In this document: one piece after another, positions 47,701 through 54,561 of the stretch | Layout: each line of letters begins with the position of its first letter | How positions within the stretch are numbered: position 1 is the stretch's first letter | Origin: Siansivirga zeaxanthinifaciens CC-SAMT-1 | GTDB taxonomy: Bacteria > Bacteroidota > Bacteroidia > Flavobacteriales > Flavobacteriaceae | DNA: 64,000 nucleotides | Assembly: GCF_000941055.1 (NCBI RefSeq) | Contig: NZ_CP007202.1 | Span: 926,001 to 990,000, forward strand | Reading direction: 5' to 3' | The notes under the pieces: generated by a model | Databases searched by the model: none | What the model was told of the DNA's origin: nothing | Seen by the model: the letters and a program-made list of their open reading frames with translations, nothing else | Translations under genes and position numbers: made by a program

Positions 47701-50700
47701 AAACACAAGTAATGAAGCGCAAGTGGTTGTATACGAGGTGACACCAATATCTAATGCCATAGGTGCTTGTGAAGGGTCAACTTTTGAAATAGAAGTAACT
47801 GTAACACCAAGACCATTTTTACAAAATCAAAATTTTGAGACCTGTAGTGGTGACACTTTTACTTTCAGTCCAATTAATAACCCGCCAAACACAATTATAC
47901 CAATTGGGACTACATATACATGGACATTTACGAATAATCCAAATATTACAGGTGAAACCGATGGTATAAATGAGGCTCAATTTGAGCAACTTAATTTAAT
48001 TAATAGCACTAACGTAGATCAGTCAGTAGTCTACAATATAACAGCTACTGCTGCTAGTTGCTCCTATAGTTTTGTTATAGAGCTCGTGGTTAAGCCAACA
48101 CCGTTCATTCCATATAATTCTGGTCTTACAGATACTAGGTGCAGTGGTGATCCTTTTATAATACAACCGGTAAACGGAGTTCCCGACTCAAGTACAATTG
48201 TACCCATTAATACTACGTACACCTGGGTGGTAATACCAAATCCTAATATATCTGGATGGAGTGATAACAGCACGCCTGTCGGATTAATATCTCAGGAACT
48301 TTACAATCTAACGAATGTGAATCAGAGCATTGAATATATCGTTACCCCATACAATGGAACATGTGTGGGCCAAACATTTAGTGTTTTGATTTGGATAGAA
48401 CCGAAACCACAAATACCAAATCATATCGAGACCCTTTGTGATGGAGATTCTTTTGTCTTTGCTCCAGTAAATGGTGTATTCCCAGATTCAAAAACCATAG
48501 TACCTGACTTAACACTTTACTCATGGTCTGTTAATGATTTAAGTGGAGGTTTAATTAGTGGTTACAGCAATGGTGTGGACCAACCATTTATTGATACCGG
48601 AATACTGAATAATGACAGTAACAGTGTCCAGACATTGATTTATGATGTGACACCAACGTATTATGTGAATTCAAATCCTAATATGCCACAATGTATTGGT
48701 GATACGTTTACTTTAACGGTCTCTGTCAATCCTGGTGTGGAGGCTAATGCAGTTGTTACTAATATCTCCTGTAGTTACAGCCCACTTTGTGGGGGCAGTA
48801 TAGAGTTGAATCCATCAGGTGTAGGCCCTTATACATTTAATTGGACCTATTCAGGGAGTGAGATTAACGCTATATCAGATCCAACGCTTCAAAATCAATA
48901 TAACTTATGTCCTGGTGATTATATGGTTGAAATAACCGATGTTTTTGGTTGTACCTATGAATTTAGTTATGTTATAGTACCACCACAACCGGTTACTTTC
49001 AGCCTTGTATCTTTAGTGGATTTGTCTTGTAACAACATATCTCCTAATTGTGATGGGTATATTGAGGTAGATCTCCAAGGAGGAACTTTACCTTATAGTT
49101 TAATAGAGTGGTATACAGAATCCATTCCCAATTCAGGAAACTTTGATACCATTGTATCCACTGGAAGTAATCAATTGGCCAACGCATGCGAGGGTAACTA
49201 TATATTAAAGGTTTTAGATACCAATGCTTGTGAATTTACTTCAGAAATTTATACAGTAGAACAGACCTCAAGTCCTATTGTAATTAATGATCAAATATCT
49301 GATTACAATGGTTATGGGGTGAGTTGTTCTAATACTAATGATGGATTTATAACTGTTGATGTTTTGGGTGGATCGGGTAGTTTTACCTATACTTTAAATC
49401 CAGGGGATATACAAGATAGTGACCCAAGCACACCAAATCTTTTAGAGTTTGAAAACTTAGCTCCTGGCGCTTATACATTGGATATTATTGATAGTAACTG
49501 CCCGCAAAGCATTACGTTAAATTATAATTTGACTGTTCCAACAGCCATCTTGTCTTCTCATGTTTTGGTTTCAAGCCCTATTTCCTGTTATGGAGGTACC
49601 GAAACATACACGATAACCGCTTCTGGTGGTGTACCACCTTATACGGGTACAGGCAACTATACATTAACGGCAGGAACCCACGATATAGTAATTACAGATG
49701 CTAATGGTTGTAGTACAACCGAATCAATAGCTGTTCTAGAACCAACGGCATTAACAGTAAACGCAGCTGTAACGAGTTCAATTTTATGCCATGGTGATTC
49801 TGGTATTGTGACCATAACAGCCAGTGGTGGCACACCGCCTTATACAGGAGTTGGCAATATAACCGTATCTGCTGGCAATTGTAATTACACCGTAACGGAT
49901 GCTAATGGTTGTAGTTACTCTGACACGATTACTGTTAATGAGCCAGATGAGTTGCTCTACACAATTGATTCTACTACAAATCCAACCTGTTCACCAGATT
50001 GGAGCTATACCAATGGTAGTATTTGCATTACCATAACCGGTGGTACCAATCCTATTCCTACTGGAACTGGATGGACGGACTATGGTAATGGATCCTGGTG
50101 TCTGGAAAACTTATCGGCAGGCGATTACGCCATCGATGTGACTGATGACAATGGTTGTCCAAGTAATGGTGCTACGGATATCACCTTAACCAGACCGCCT
50201 GCTATTGATGCTTATATAACCAGTAACATCAATGCAGATTGCAGCATCAACACCATTACGCAAACCAATTATGTATTTGTTACTGGAGGCACGCCGCCTT
50301 ATGAATTTTCATGGTCTGGTGGAGAGGTTTGCGACCCGATAAACCCACAATGCATGGAAACCACAGTATCGGGAACCTATACGGTTTACATACACGACCA
50401 GGAAAGTCTAGCCAATGGCTGTCCGCCAATAGAGGTGGACGTGGTTGTAGACTTACCAGAAATTGGGGATGCAGCATTTAGTTATACCTCACCTAATAGC
50501 ATACTTTGTGATGTATTGAGTTTTGAAGAACCGATTTCATTCTTCAATGAATCTACAGGAGATATAGTAAATCTCACATGGGATTTTGGAGATGGGTCTA
50601 TGGATGTTGTAGGGGAAGAGAATCCAACACATGTTTACAGTGAAATAGGTACATATCAGGTAGAGTTGACCGTGGAATATCCATATGGGTGTACAGAAAC

Positions 50701-51013
50701 CTATTCTGAAGTTATCGAAATAACCAAAGGCTACGATATAGTCATTCCTAATGCCTTTACACCTAATGGTGATGGTATAAATGATACCATAAGGCCAGTC
50801 TCATTGTGTATGGTGCAGGTTAAGATGTCCATTTACGATACTTGGGGCTCGTTATTGTATGTTGAAGTTGGAGAAAACGATATAATAAATGGCTGGGATG
50901 GTACCATTAAAGGAAATCCAGCCGAGAATGGAAATTACATTATTGTTGTAGAGGCCACAACATACAGAGGAGAAACCATTGAATTAAACGGTCCAATTAC
51001 TTTAATAAAATAA
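38759..51013 (+). CDS. Giant SprB-like T9SS type B adhesin, 4084 residues
   Basis: A signal peptide of about 20 residues (ending GNAQ) starts the chain. Residues about 30-900 contain unassigned domains and Ig/PKD-like modules. Residues about 901-2826 are the 906-bp tandem units. Further PKD-like modules follow to about 3330 (ETCSGDTF pattern). Then come SprB-type repeats (SCSYSPLCGGSIELNPSGVGPYTFNW and similar) to about 3900. A PKD domain (LTWDFGDGS) is followed by the C-terminal gliding-motility-associated signal (IPNAFTPNGDGINDTI), a T9SS type B signal. It is probably a mobile or surface adhesin; SprF-like next gene agrees. Confidence 0.92.
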   Translation: MKKNFILIFLFLTSLIGNAQQQSEDCIVPASLTLTHFNTAKYVPGGHLAVFFEPEGVFELDNEFVLELSDASGSFSTATTLSMKSEFFIPVLNGIIPLDIAPGSNYKLRIRTTAPFASVETDAFEIISQTTPDVVPAEITFINNAFTDLDNFIKCVDLAHDNYFFGHKDKGLTEVTPSDGGGIKLGLLGGNSSNTVVRMLINGLWQELSITTIGSQFTIPSGLPVGYYLMELDKTVNPNTPNEYHNISGFIFHFNTNITGIANTSSETICVDQNAGFEVPIASIQYNYPGSMYSIHYGDSDETDTSTFDFYTHARLVNCNTLNHVYNATTCSSIFQDENPGNDNFYFKLDFNLYSEGLFNSDSDQFECETYTKNGGGTTKWINASLKPSADLIAPDIICEGLAIVATDNSTSGLYGFGPECSSDYNTYWEVAAPGDDWVSVDPNNSIFTGWIDDVARTLTIPGSITSNNPGFWGIRLIISNPLGCVQSDTDEQTVIVEPIPAPSFDYTYQDNLCAPVTIEFTNTSNTEDINPPSFGNPTYTWSVVPDLTTPASLNGFTLLDENPNDNIDAANQTDIDIRFTQPGTYIVTLQLENECGTIFFPQNITIIGDPTVSFNPNSLEVCQEAPANYTLDFSDSTIQPLYSDTPYTPTTFLWEVFEIDGVTPASNYTFVNSTDAGTNYPQINFTEFGEYLIRITVSGNCEGNGSDDFLFNLKQTPIITNTNLTQEICSGDDTDEILLLTDISNSTFEWEVTTSDDITGFPEGVQTTTTIPSMPLINTCNTSGVVTIQVTPFNDGCEGLPVEFQITVNPKPFIFDLNTTICSGDTFLIEPNNDCANGQIVPENTTYNWVVDSQGPDLNGESGSGTSISQSLNNISDSVQSVVYLVTPTSGDTGSCLGDEFTLTVTVNPEPVVAGQAVTVCSDQALGIDFGSSSSVAATSYNITALTLNGLTVSSGGAGESSGLSASDLSDDAFTNTTPAAVDVVYTVVPVTSEGCEGEEFTLTVTVDPEPVVADQTLTVCSDVAIGYTIEGDVDTPVVATYNLTNVESNGLVGAGTNQGIENGLSSDALINDVWTNDTPSPVDVVYTLEPIGDNGCGGDEFTVTVTVDPEPVVADQAVTVCNDVAIGYTIQGDVDTPLVASYNLISIVDNGLVGSTSNQGVGNTLPSDALTGDVWTNVTANSVDVLYTLVPIGDNGCEGDEFTLTVTVNPEPVVAGQAVTVCSDQALGIDFGSSSSVAATSYNITALTLNGLTVSSGGAGESSGLSASDLSDDAFTNTTPAAVDVVYTVVPVTSEGCEGEEFTLTVTVDPEPVVADQTLTVCSDVAIGYTIEGDVDTPVVATYNLTNVESNGLVGAGTNQGIENGLSSDALINDVWTNDTPSPVDVVYTLEPIGDNGCGGDEFTVTVTVDPEPVVADQAVTVCNDVAIGYTIQGDVDTPLVASYNLISIVDNGLVGSTSNQGVGNTLPSDALTGDVWTNVTANSVDVLYTLVPIGDNGCEGDEFTLTVTVNPEPVVAGQAVTVCSDQALGIDFGSSSSVAATSYNITALTLNGLTVSSGGAGESSGLSASDLSDDAFTNTTPAAVDVVYTVVPVTSEGCEGEEFTLTVTVDPEPVVADQTLTVCSDVAIGYTIEGDVDTPVVATYNLTNVESNGLVGAGTNQGIENGLSSDALINDVWTNDTPSPVDVVYTLEPIGDNGCGGDEFTVTVTVDPEPVVADQAVTVCNDVAIGYTIQGDVDTPLVASYNLISIVDNGLVGSTSNQGVGNTLPSDALTGDVWTNVTANSVDVLYTLVPIGDNGCEGDEFTLTVTVNPEPVVAGQAVTVCSDQALGIDFGSSSSVAATSYNITALTLNGLTVSSGGAGESSGLSASDLSDDAFTNTTPAAVDVVYTVVPVTSEGCEGEEFTLTVTVDPEPVVADQTLTVCSDVAIGYTIEGDVDTPVVATYNLTNVESNGLVGAGTNQGIENGLSSDALINDVWTNDTPSPVDVVYTLEPIGDNGCGGDEFTVTVTVDPEPVVADQAVTVCNDVAIGYTIQGDVDTPLVASYNLISIVDNGLVGSTSNQGVGNTLPSDALTGDVWTNVTANSVDVLYTLVPIGDNGCEGDEFTLTVTVNPEPVVAGQAVTVCSDQALGIDFGSSSSVAATSYNITALTLNGLTVSSGGAGESSGLSASDLSDDAFTNTTPAAVDVVYTVVPVTSEGCEGEEFTLTVTVDPEPVVADQTLTVCSDVAIGYTIEGDVDTPVVATYNLTNVESNGLVGAGTNQGIENGLSSDALINDVWTNDTPSPVDVVYTLEPIGDNGCGGDEFTVTVTVDPEPVVADQAVTVCNDVAIGYTIQGDVDTPLVASYNLISIVDNGLVGSTSNQGVGNTLPSDALTGDVWTNVTANSVDVLYTLVPIGDNGCEGDEFTLTVTVNPEPVVAGQAVTVCSDQALGIDFGSSSSVAATSYNITALTLNGLTVSSGGAGESSGLSASDLSDDAFTNTTPAAVDVVYTVVPVTSEGCEGEEFTLTVTVDPEPVVADQTLTVCSDVAIGYTIEGDVDTPVVATYNLTNVESNGLVGAGTNQGIENGLSSDALINDVWTNDTPSPVDVVYTLEPIGDNGCGGDEFTVTVTVDPEPVVADQAVTVCNDVAIGYTIQGDVDTPLVASYNLISIVDNGLVGSTSNQGVGNTLPSDALTGDVWTNVTANSVDVLYTLVPIGDNGCEGDEFTLTVTVNPEPVVAGQAVTVCSDQALGIDFGSSSSVAATSYNITALTLNGLTVSSGGAGESSGLSASDLSDDAFTNTTPAAVDVVYTVVPVTSEGCEGEEFTLTVTVNPEPVVLSISDIEVCTGEIVDTIIFSTTNTGGVISYNWEINTDIGLLPLSVVGDIPSFTSQNSSNVPLVATVDVTPTFTANGLSCQGLSESFQIVVNPRPLINDKIVEICSEDTFSIQPLNNIDGDVVPNGTEYSWQVLLPNTNITGATSGSGTIISQTLINTSNEAQVVVYEVTPISNAIGACEGSTFEIEVTVTPRPFLQNQNFETCSGDTFTFSPINNPPNTIIPIGTTYTWTFTNNPNITGETDGINEAQFEQLNLINSTNVDQSVVYNITATAASCSYSFVIELVVKPTPFIPYNSGLTDTRCSGDPFIIQPVNGVPDSSTIVPINTTYTWVVIPNPNISGWSDNSTPVGLISQELYNLTNVNQSIEYIVTPYNGTCVGQTFSVLIWIEPKPQIPNHIETLCDGDSFVFAPVNGVFPDSKTIVPDLTLYSWSVNDLSGGLISGYSNGVDQPFIDTGILNNDSNSVQTLIYDVTPTYYVNSNPNMPQCIGDTFTLTVSVNPGVEANAVVTNISCSYSPLCGGSIELNPSGVGPYTFNWTYSGSEINAISDPTLQNQYNLCPGDYMVEITDVFGCTYEFSYVIVPPQPVTFSLVSLVDLSCNNISPNCDGYIEVDLQGGTLPYSLIEWYTESIPNSGNFDTIVSTGSNQLANACEGNYILKVLDTNACEFTSEIYTVEQTSSPIVINDQISDYNGYGVSCSNTNDGFITVDVLGGSGSFTYTLNPGDIQDSDPSTPNLLEFENLAPGAYTLDIIDSNCPQSITLNYNLTVPTAILSSHVLVSSPISCYGGTETYTITASGGVPPYTGTGNYTLTAGTHDIVITDANGCSTTESIAVLEPTALTVNAAVTSSILCHGDSGIVTITASGGTPPYTGVGNITVSAGNCNYTVTDANGCSYSDTITVNEPDELLYTIDSTTNPTCSPDWSYTNGSICITITGGTNPIPTGTGWTDYGNGSWCLENLSAGDYAIDVTDDNGCPSNGATDITLTRPPAIDAYITSNINADCSINTITQTNYVFVTGGTPPYEFSWSGGEVCDPINPQCMETTVSGTYTVYIHDQESLANGCPPIEVDVVVDLPEIGDAAFSYTSPNSILCDVLSFEEPISFFNESTGDIVNLTWDFGDGSMDVVGEENPTHVYSEIGTYQVELTVEYPYGCTETYSEVIEITKGYDIVIPNAFTPNGDGINDTIRPVSLCMVQVKMSIYDTWGSLLYVEVGENDIINGWDGTIKGNPAENGNYIIVVEATTYRGETIELNGPITLIK
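41453..47236 (+). repeat. Six tandem 906-bp units plus one partial in the adhesin
   Basis: Full units begin at 41453, 42359, 43265, 44171, 45077 and 45983, and a partial seventh runs 46889-47236. Each 906-bp unit contains three homologous modules (100, 101 and 101 residues), each starting EFT(L/V)TVTV(N/D)PEPVV. The units look identical by eye except for a silent TTA to TTG change at about 44977 in the fourth unit. The modules within a unit differ from each other much more, so whole triplets were duplicated recently. Base composition is visibly richer in G+C than the flanking gene. Confidence 0.95.
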
Positions 51014-51019
51014 GACAAT

Positions 51020-51985
51020 ATGAAAAAGACATTAATAATCGTATTCTTTTTATTTTCCATTAAAGGATGGGCCCAAGATCCTGTTTTTACCCAGTTCTTT
51101 ATGATTCCCGAAACACTAAGCTCTAGCTTTACTGGCGGAAAGAAAACAACGCGTGCAGGAATCATACATAGGACTCAATGGCCCGGACTCAATTTCAGCA
51201 TCAACACCCAATTTGCATTTGTAGACAATTGGTTTGAGGAAGTTGATAGCGGCTTGGGCGTCAGTGTCCTAAACCATAAGGAAACTTCGACCCGTTATAA
51301 TTTTACCCAAGTAAACATCAATTACGTGCACGAACTCCAAATTTCCAACGAGTGGTATTTTAGACCGAGTTTATCGTTTGGGTTGGGCTCTAGAGATTTT
51401 GGGTTTCAGAATCTTTTACTGGAGGACCAAATTAACCTTTATCAAGGCATTATTAACCCAACCAGTTCGGATCCTATTAATCTAAATGAGAACAGATTGT
51501 TTTTTGATTTTAGTTCGTCCATGATGTTCTATAACGAAAACTCTTGGGTGGGTTTCACCTTAAAACACCTTAACAAGCCCAATATTAGCATGACCTACGA
51601 GGGTGAAGAAGCTTTGGATATGTTTATGTCCTTGCACGCTTCTGTAAACATCCCTACAGGATACCGCAGTGAGGCCATGGTGTACGCTCTGGCCAATGCC
51701 ATGATGCAAGGCGAATACAACAGATTGGATCTAGGTGCTCGAGTGGATTACAACCGGTTTTCGTTTGCGGTCTTGGCAGCGACCAACCCTATAAAAACAA
51801 ATCCAAACAGTCATTTTTTAACATCTATAAATGCTTTTATGGGTATGGAATGGGAAGGCTTTAAATTTGGATATTCTTACGATTTTAATATTACAGACAT
51901 TGGCCGAACTGGTGGCGTGTACGAACTCTCCATTTCGTATGACTTTGGCAACGACCGCGATTGTTTTGGCTGTCCTGATTATTAA
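51020..51985 (+). CDS. PorP/SprF-family T9SS membrane protein
   Basis: 321 residues. A signal peptide ends in GWAQ. The PorP/SprF signature begins right after it (DPVFTQFFMIPETLSSSFTGG). The rest has repeated amphipathic strands of an outer-membrane barrel. SprF proteins are needed for secretion or surface attachment of SprB-type cargo with type B signals. It starts six bases after the giant adhesin, as sprF follows sprB in Flavobacterium johnsoniae. Confidence 0.9.
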   Translation: MKKTLIIVFFLFSIKGWAQDPVFTQFFMIPETLSSSFTGGKKTTRAGIIHRTQWPGLNFSINTQFAFVDNWFEEVDSGLGVSVLNHKETSTRYNFTQVNINYVHELQISNEWYFRPSLSFGLGSRDFGFQNLLLEDQINLYQGIINPTSSDPINLNENRLFFDFSSSMMFYNENSWVGFTLKHLNKPNISMTYEGEEALDMFMSLHASVNIPTGYRSEAMVYALANAMMQGEYNRLDLGARVDYNRFSFAVLAATNPIKTNPNSHFLTSINAFMGMEWEGFKFGYSYDFNITDIGRTGGVYELSISYDFGNDRDCFGCPDY

Positions 51986-52003
51986 ACCAAATAAATTTTA
52001 ATT

Positions 52004-52513
52004 ATGAAAAAGACTTTTTTAAACCGCAAAAAGATTAAAATGTCATTATTACATTTTTTTCTTTTGCTTGCTTTTAGTGCAAATTCCCAGACCCTTTCCA
52101 AACAGGTTATAGGCGTTGCAGGAGCAACCTTAGAAAACGGGAACAACAAACTCAGTTATACAGCTGGTGAAGTGGTTGTAGGTGCCATGACCGATGAGGA
52201 TGCTACCTACCAATTGGGTAATGGCTACTATCCATCATTGGATTTATCCACACTAAGTTCGGAATCACCAGAGCTAACACTTCAGGTTAAACTGTATCCA
52301 AACCCGGTTACAGAAGCCTTGTATATCACGCATCCCACAGAGCAGGATTTTGATGTCATTATTTCCGATATCAACGGAAAGCAAATTCTAAGAACGGTAC
52401 ACCAAAAAGAGCAGGCACTCAGTTTAGATACTCTCACTTCAGGCACTTACTTAGTGACAGTCACGGCAAAAGATTCAAAAAAGATCAATACTTATAAAAT
52501 CATTAAAAAATGA
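52004..52513 (+). CDS. Small T9SS type A cargo protein
   Basis: 169 residues. A signal peptide ends in ANSQ. A short domain follows (QVIGVAGATLENGNNKLSYTAGEVVVG), then a type A sorting domain from about residue 95 (VKLYPNPVTEAL, LTSGTYLVTVTAKDSKKINTYKIIKK). Its last bases overlap the ATG of the DGR target gene (ATGA at 52510-52513). Small proteins with this N-terminal domain are common beside FISUMP proteins in this phylum. Confidence 0.85.
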   Translation: MKKTFLNRKKIKMSLLHFFLLLAFSANSQTLSKQVIGVAGATLENGNNKLSYTAGEVVVGAMTDEDATYQLGNGYYPSLDLSTLSSESPELTLQVKLYPNPVTEALYITHPTEQDFDVIISDINGKQILRTVHQKEQALSLDTLTSGTYLVTVTAKDSKKINTYKIIKK

Positions 52514-53789
52514 AAACCTTTTACATCGTACTATGTATCGTCATAGCATCCCTAACACAACTCTAAGCCCAAGCCCCACAAGGTTTTAACTACCAAGCTA
52601 CGGTTAGAAACAGTGCTGGCGATTTAATCGTAAACACCAATGTGTATTTTAAGTTTAACATCATGTAGGGTTCTCAAACAAGCCTTCCTGTATTCACTGA
52701 AGTGCACTATGTACCTACGGATGATTTGGGACAGGTTACCCTTGTTATTGGCCAAGGCACAGCCACCACAGTACCTTTTCAAGTATAGATTGGTCTTTAG
52801 GAAGTTATTATTTAGGCATAGAACTCGATACGGGCAGTGGCTATGTGGCTATGGGTACCACACAACTACTAAGCGTTCCTTTTGCACTATATGCTGAAAA
52901 CAGTGGCAACAGCATACCAACAACACCTAATTTAGAAACTGTACTTGCTGAAAATAATTCTGCCAACAACCAGCAGATAAAAGATTTACAAGACCCTACA
53001 GATGCTCATGATGCAGTGACAAAGGCATATGTTGACACGGAGGTTTTAAACAGCGTTTCAAACACTTATACTCAAGCAGAAGTAGATGCTTTAATTTCTA
53101 GCCTTCAAGAACAAATAGATGCTTTGCAGCCAACCTCGGTCACAGACATAGACGGCAATTCTTATGATTACCTTACTTACGGAGACCAAGTTTGGACGGT
53201 AGAAAACGCAGAAATGGTAACCTTTAGAGATGGCACGCCAATTCCTCAAGTTACAGACCCAACGGCGTGGAGCAACCTCAGCACAGGTGCTTGGTGCTAT
53301 TACGATAACGATCCAACCAAAGGCAAGTTGTATAATTGGTACGTGGTAGCAGGCATACACGATACAGACCCCAACACACCAAACAAAGAATTTGCACCAG
53401 AGGGTTGGCACGTACCCACAGATGCCGAGTGGACAACTCTTGAAAACTACCTTATTGCCAATGGTTATAACTATGACGGCACCATTACAGGCAACAAAAT
53501 AGCCAAGTCGATGGCCTCAACCACAGGCTGGAATAGTTCAACAAATGCTGGAGCATCAGGCAACAACCAAAGCTTAAACAACAGCAGCGGCTTTAACGCC
53601 TTCCCTGAGGGTTTCCGTAACAGCGATGGTTCGTTCTACAGTGAGGGTAACGATGCGATCTTTTGGAGTTCCAGTGGTGGCAGTGCAGATAGCGCGTGGG
53701 ACCGCGGCCTGGACGACTATAACAGTAACCTGAACAGGTACTACAGCAACAAGCAGGGCGGCTTTTCAGTGCGTTTTGTTAGGGATTAA
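52510..53789 (+). pseudogene. DGR target gene: FISUMP-type surface protein with broken 5' half
   Basis: The product would be about 425 residues: signal peptide, a domain beginning AQAPQGFNYQATVRNSAG, a linker with tail-fibre-like heptads (DAHDAVTKAYVDTEVLNS), and a C-terminal FISUMP/C-type-lectin-like domain (DIDGNSYDYLTYGDQVWTVENA... AFPEGFRN... FSVRFVRD). The last 62 codons are the VR. Three lesions are seen: TAA at 52564-52566, TAG at 52666-52668, and loss of one base near 52780-52790. From about 52790 to the stop the frame is open and intact. The lesions could be genuine decay or errors. Confidence 0.85.
53600..53785 (+). repeat. DGR variable repeat (VR)
   Basis: The last 62 codons of the target gene, homologous to the TR at 54333-54515. 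Substitutions relative to TR fall at 28 TR adenines (22 A to G, six A to T) and one TR T; VR also has one extra AAC codon. Altered codons are mostly TR AAY, giving S, G, D, Y and F. It ends at the shared GTTAGGGA (53778-53785). The variable residues would lie on the ligand face of the lectin-like fold. Confidence 0.95.
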
Positions 53790-53812
53790 AATCTTGACCC
53801 TTGACTCTTTAA

Positions 53813-53864
53813 GGGGCTGCTGCTAAAAGCAGCCCCGTCTTTAAAATCAGCGCCGTAAGGCGCT
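53813..53864 (+). promoter_or_regulatory. Two GC-rich hairpins behind VR
   Basis: GGGGCTGCT (53813-53821) pairs with AGCAGCCCC (53828-53836). AGCGCC (53849-53854) pairs with GGCGCT (53859-53864). The first starts 27 bases beyond the last VR base. In the Bordetella phage DGR a hairpin or cruciform just behind the IMH promotes retrohoming; this one is similarly placed. It might equally be a terminator. Confidence 0.6.
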
Positions 53865-53878
53865 TAAAATTTATTTTT

Positions 53879-54226
53879 GTGAGAACATACAGCGATTTGC
53901 CTGTTTACAAAGCCAGCTATGATTTACTGTTGTTGGTGTATGAATATAGTAATCCGCTTTCAAGAGATTATAAATATACCATTGGTGAGCGTCTAAAGTC
54001 AGAAACACTTGATATGATGTTGTTGGTTTTTAAATCATCAACTGCTGATGGGAAAAACAAAAAATTATGTATCTTGTTAGCTATAGATAAGATTGAACTT
54101 GTTAGGCTACTTTTAAGAGTTTTAAAAGATTTAAAACAATTAAGCTTAAAGCGTTATGCACAAATAAGTATTTTAACAGAGAATATATCAAAACAACTTA
54201 CAGGCTGGAAAAAGAGTTTGAAATGA
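53879..54226 (+). CDS. avd: Avd-like accessory protein of the DGR
   Basis: 115 residues from a GTG start. It has four helices with basic residues (YKASYDLLLLVYEYS, IGERLKSETLDMMLLVF, KKLCILLAIDKIELVRLLLRVLKDL, YAQISILTENISKQLTGW), the four-helix-bundle form of Avd. Avd pentamers bind the RT and the TR RNA. It lies between VR and TR as in typical DGR cassettes. The gene is intact, although its neighbours are broken. Confidence 0.88.
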   Translation: MRTYSDLPVYKASYDLLLLVYEYSNPLSRDYKYTIGERLKSETLDMMLLVFKSSTADGKNKKLCILLAIDKIELVRLLLRVLKDLKQLSLKRYAQISILTENISKQLTGWKKSLK

Positions 54227-54332
54227 AATAACCAGAGTTTTTGTTGTCAAGGCAATAAAAAGTGTGTTAGTTTAAATCCGGTAGTCCGCTGTTTTTAATA
54301 GCAAATACAAAAGTGACTACAATTTATTGGTG

Positions 54333-54515
54333 CTTCCCTGAGGGTAACCGTAACAACAATGGTTCGTTCAATAATGAGGGTAACAATGCGATCTTTTGGA
54401 GTTCCAGTGATAACAATACAAATAACGCATGGAACCGCAACCTGAACAACAATAACAGTAACCTAAACAGGAACAACAACAAGCAAAACGGCTTTTCAGT
54501 GCGTTTTGTTAGGGA
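54333..54515 (+). repeat. DGR template repeat (TR)
   Basis: About 183 bp, adenine rich (about 67 A), full of AAC and AAT triplets. It is homologous to the VR (see 53600-53785). The identity starts at CTTCCCTGAGGG and ends at GTTAGGGA. It is the template for the reverse transcriptase. It lies between avd and RT, with no start codon of its own needed. Confidence 0.96.
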
Positions 54516-54527
54516 CTTAAATAGAAG

Positions 54528-54556
54528 GCCTCTTTTTAATAAAAGAGGCTTTTTTT
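54528..54556 (+). terminator. Strong hairpin with T-run between TR and RT
   Basis: GCCTCTTTT (54528-54536) pairs with AAAAGAGGC (54541-54549) with a TAAT loop and seven T after. It ends 5 bases before the RT ATG at 54562. It may terminate the TR RNA and reduce RT expression. Confidence 0.75.
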
Positions 54557-54561
54557 AGTAA

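Noticed and set aside
52564..52668. Programmed stop-codon readthrough in the DGR target
   Set aside because: Two different stops, a frameshift and no recoding element nearby fit loss of function better than programmed recoding.
54313..54558. An 81-codon open frame over the TR
   Set aside because: It is open only because TR derives from a coding repeat (VR); it has no proper start context and TR acts as RNA template.
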